From: an uncultured Bulleidia sp.
GTDB lineage: Bacteria; Bacillota_I; Bacilli_A; Erysipelotrichales; Erysipelotrichaceae
NCBI GenBank assembly: GCA_934757945.1
Contig: CAKVLT010000083.1
Span: 1-8,718, forward strand
Direction of reading: 5' to 3'
Length of the DNA stretch: 8,718 nucleotides
Translations under genes and position numbers: made by a program
The notes under the pieces: model-generated
Told to the model about the DNA's origin: nothing
Databases searched by the model: none
What the model saw: only the letters and a program-made list of their open reading frames with translations
In this document: positions 6,337-8,718 of the stretch, in pieces
Numbering within the stretch: the stretch's first letter is position 1
Layout of the letters: every line of letters starts with the position of its first letter

Positions 6337-8009
6337 AAAAGAAGATTCTGTTTCCTGTCACCATTGCCGTCATACTTACAGCAGTTGGAGGTACTTTTGC
6401 CTATAGAAACTCAAAGAATGTTGTAGATGTCTATGCGGTAAATACTTTACAGCAGATGTACTGGGGTAATTCCAACAGTTATTCCGGTAATGTTTATGAA
6501 GCACAAAGTCAGAATGTATATGTAGATTCTACTCAGAAAATACAAGAACTGTATGTGACTTTGAATCAACATGTGCAGGCGGGGGATCCTCTGATCAGAT
6601 TTGATACAGACAGTGTGAAGCTGACATTAGCCATGAAAAATATTGAACTTGAAAAGTTACAGAATGAACAGAAGTCTAATGAATTTAAATTACAGAAATT
6701 GCGTACCACTACTCCTGTTCCAGACTATGTTCCTTCACCTGAACCTGAACAAACCCCAGAACCAACACCTGAGCCTTCCAAAGAGCCTGTAAAGGAAAAA
6801 GTGGAAGATGCCTATACAGTGATTGAGAAGCTGGAAGATAAATATACAAAGGTCGTTAAAGAGGAACCAACGCCTGAGCCTTCAAGGAGTCCAGAAAGTA
6901 CTGCAGTTCCAACTGTCGAACCAGAACCAACGCCATCTGCTTCTGCTGAACCCGAAGAAGGTACAGATAGAGAGCATCCAATACGTTTTATTATTTCAAG
7001 TAACGGGAAAATCTGTACGACTCTGTTTGATGAATTAAAAGAAAAGAAAAAGGAAAAAGTATATCTTTCTTTTGAATATCATGAAGAGAATAAAGCGGAT
7101 AAAGATATCTTAAACAGCTGGATAGTACGTGCTGATCAGGTTTCTTATGAAGGTAAACAGTATTTTACTTTACCAGAAGTCAAAGTCACCCAATCCCATA
7201 ATGCAGATATATCTGTTGCTAATGCTGTGGTAGATACTCCATTTACCGGTAATGGCGGATTTGAGAGTACTTCTGGATATACTGCAACAGAATTGTTAAA
7301 AGCTATCAAACAGACAGAAGCTTCAATACGTACTTTAAATATTGATATTAAACGTAAACAGATGGAAATTGCTGAATTAAATGATCAACTTAGTGATGGT
7401 ATCGTCTATGCAAAAAAAGATGGTGTTATTGTTAATCTAGGAGATCTGGAACAGCCTGCTTTAAATGGAAAGCCATTTATCACTGTCTCTGCTCAGAAAG
7501 GAACATATATCAAAAGTGTTGTTTCAGAATTTATGCTTGGTACGGTGAAACCTGGTGACACAGTGACTGTAAGAAGCTGGAAGACAGGTTCTTCCTATAC
7601 CGCAACCATTCAGTCTATAGATGCTTATCCTGATACTTCCAATATGTATAATTACGGAGGTAATTCTAACTGCTCCTATTATGGAATTTATGCTTTTATT
7701 GAAGAAGATACAGATCTGACAGCATATGATGGACTTGATATTACTTTTGATCAGGAGACTACCGAGTCAGATGCATTATGGATGCCGGTGGCCTATATAC
7801 GTAAAGATGTAAATGATAAATATTATGTGTACAAGGATAATAACGGAAAACTTCAAAAACAGTTTGTTACAATCGGTCAGATTGATTCCGGATATGTGAT
7901 GGAAGTGAAAGAGGGGTTATCTTCTGAAGACTACATAGCTTTCCCTTATGGTAAAAAAGTCAGAGAAGGTACTAAAACAAATATTTCAGAGGAAGGAGGT
8001 AAGTGGTAA
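6333..8009 (+). CDS. Membrane-fusion adaptor subunit 2 with an insertion in its coiled-coil hairpin
   Basis: This 558-residue protein is about 180 longer than adaptor 1. A membrane anchor (about 4-24) is followed by the first barrel/lipoyl half (YSGNVYEAQSQNVYVDSTQ, 50-68; LYVTLNQHVQAGDPLI, 73-88) and the first coiled-coil helix (about 95-124). The hairpin is then interrupted: a Pro/Glu-rich linker (127-153), a charged helix (about 153-177), a second Pro/Glu/Ser-rich linker (178-209), and a probable folded domain (about 213-300) starting EHPIRFIISSNGK. The second coiled-coil helix (about 318-354) resumes, then the lipoyl half (GIVYAKKDGVIVNLGDL), barrel and C-terminal domains, ending with EDYIAFP as in adaptor 1. 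The frame is continuous, so this is not an assembly fault. AAAGGAG lies seven bases before the ATG. The linkers are long enough to reach into the peptidoglycan layer. The inserted domain's function is unknown to me. Confidence 0.87.
   Translation: MKKKILFPVTIAVILTAVGGTFAYRNSKNVVDVYAVNTLQQMYWGNSNSYSGNVYEAQSQNVYVDSTQKIQELYVTLNQHVQAGDPLIRFDTDSVKLTLAMKNIELEKLQNEQKSNEFKLQKLRTTTPVPDYVPSPEPEQTPEPTPEPSKEPVKEKVEDAYTVIEKLEDKYTKVVKEEPTPEPSRSPESTAVPTVEPEPTPSASAEPEEGTDREHPIRFIISSNGKICTTLFDELKEKKKEKVYLSFEYHEENKADKDILNSWIVRADQVSYEGKQYFTLPEVKVTQSHNADISVANAVVDTPFTGNGGFESTSGYTATELLKAIKQTEASIRTLNIDIKRKQMEIAELNDQLSDGIVYAKKDGVIVNLGDLEQPALNGKPFITVSAQKGTYIKSVVSEFMLGTVKPGDTVTVRSWKTGSSYTATIQSIDAYPDTSNMYNYGGNSNCSYYGIYAFIEEDTDLTAYDGLDITFDQETTESDALWMPVAYIRKDVNDKYYVYKDNNGKLQKQFVTIGQIDSGYVMEVKEGLSSEDYIAFPYGKKVREGTKTNISEEGGKW
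6735..6935 (+). repeat. Pro/Glu-rich coding repeat region in adaptor 2
   Basis: A 20-base element, GAACCAACACCTGAGCCTTC at 6759-6778, recurs at 6864-6883 with one change, both encoding EPTPEPS; a shorter copy, GAACCAACGCC, lies at 6924-6934. The copies are 105 and 60 bases apart, all whole codons. This is a low-complexity linker probably expanded by in-frame duplication, not a mobile element. Confidence 0.7.
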
Positions 8010-8718
8010 TGCTGGAAAATATACGTTTATCTTTTCAAGGTATTTTTTCCCATAAACTGCGTTCCTTTCTGACAATGCTTGGTATTATTATTGGTATCGG
8101 TGCTATTATTGCCATCGTTTCAACCATTAAAGGTACTAATGAACAGATTAAAAAGAATCTCATAGGTTCCGGTAATAACAGTATGTCCATTGCTTTATCT
8201 CAATCAGATTATGACTACGATATGAATATGGGCATACCTGCAGGAGTGTATCCTGTAGAGGATTCCACAATGGATGCTTTAAGAGATATAAAACATGTGG
8301 AAAATGTCTCCAGGTATCATTCAAGAACTGTATATGAAGGTGTGAATCATAATGAGCATTCTTTAAATGGCGGTATTGTCTATGGTATAGATGCTTCTTA
8401 TCTTACTACAAGCAGTAAACTTGTAAAAATCGGCAGAGGTATTACACAGCAAGATATAGAAAATCATAGAAGAGTGGCTTTACTTGATGCGACAAGTGTC
8501 TCCTCTTTATTTCCTAATGAAAACTGTCTTGGTAAAACCATTGAAATTAACAGTGTACCGTATGAAGTGATTGGCGTAGTGGTAGATGCTCAGCAGTTTG
8601 AACCGGTAATTGAATCTATTGATGATTATTACACATACAGTCAGAAGCAGGGTGGACAGGTATTTATTAATGATGCAACATGGGAAGTTGTGTATCAATA
8701 TGATGAGCCGGAAAATGT
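8009..8718 (+). CDS. MacB/YknZ-type ABC exporter permease, N-terminal part (3' truncated by window end)
   Basis: The frame opens at ATG 8009, overlapping the preceding stop by one base (TAATG), with a strong AAGGAGGT at 7993-8000 eight bases upstream. It stays open for 236 codons to the window end; a MacB-type permease is normally about 400 residues, so the three C-terminal membrane helices lie outside. The N-terminus is diagnostic: MLENIRLSFQ, then HKLRSFLTMLGIIIGI (15-30) leading into the first membrane helix (about 19-40). The large extracytoplasmic MacB_PCD-type domain follows, with ALRDIKHVENVS (90-101), the VALLDATSVSSLF segment (156-168) and LGKTIEINSVPYEVIGVV (174-191), a pattern shared by this family. 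It is the partner of the ATPase at 5659 and the docking site for the adaptors. The visible part has no frameshift. Confidence 0.93.
   Translation, partial: MLENIRLSFQGIFSHKLRSFLTMLGIIIGIGAIIAIVSTIKGTNEQIKKNLIGSGNNSMSIALSQSDYDYDMNMGIPAGVYPVEDSTMDALRDIKHVENVSRYHSRTVYEGVNHNEHSLNGGIVYGIDASYLTTSSKLVKIGRGITQQDIENHRRVALLDATSVSSLFPNENCLGKTIEINSVPYEVIGVVVDAQQFEPVIESIDDYYTYSQKQGGQVFINDATWEVVYQYDEPEN

Noticed and set aside
6823..7038. 71-codon + strand ORF inside adaptor 2
   Set aside because: It is the shifted frame of the Pro/Glu-rich coding repeats and has no start signal of its own.

Overview
The window is low-G+C Firmicutes DNA using the standard code, with TGA serving as a normal stop. The DnaB/DnaI-type helicase-loading genes, GGAGG-type ribosome sites, a MacB/YknZ-like exporter without an outer-membrane partner and Pro/Glu-rich extracytoplasmic linkers all fit a Gram-positive gut-type organism. 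Erysipelotrichia or a neighbouring class is my guess, resting on overall flavour and not on a marker gene. All genes lie on the + strand.

Region 1 (1-1289) carries the 3' end of dnaB and a complete dnaI, coupled by a one-base TAATG overlap. Together they load the replicative helicase. Region 2 (1290-3796) is a glycolytic pair, pfkA then pyk, with a plausible promoter and overlapping inverted repeat in the short dnaI-pfkA gap and a clear intrinsic terminator after pyk. The two genes encode the ATP-consuming commitment step and the final ATP-yielding step of glycolysis.

Region 3 (about 3797-4387) holds no protein gene. I read it as a roughly 590-nt group II intron ribozyme that has no intron-encoded reverse transcriptase. 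It has nested domain I stems, a domain V hairpin with the diagnostic two-base bulge, and a domain VI-like hairpin with a candidate branch-point A seven bases from an ...AT end. It begins directly after the T-tract of the pyk terminator, a placement known for terminator-targeting group II introns.

Region 4 (4388-8718) is a tightly coupled operon for a MacB/YknXYZ-type ABC exporter: membrane-fusion adaptor 1, ATPase, membrane-fusion adaptor 2, and a permease cut off by the window end. Two adaptors for one ATPase/permease pair is unusual. The second carries a roughly 190-residue insertion (Pro/Glu-rich linkers, a short charged helix and an unrecognised globular domain) where the tip of the coiled-coil hairpin should be. 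The likely role is export of, or defence against, a peptide or other amphipathic compound; the substrate cannot be read from the sequence.

The items most worth following up are the ORF-less group II intron, the adaptor with the interrupted coiled coil, the phosphofructokinase with Asn in place of the MGR-motif Arg, and the inverted repeat over the pfkA promoter.
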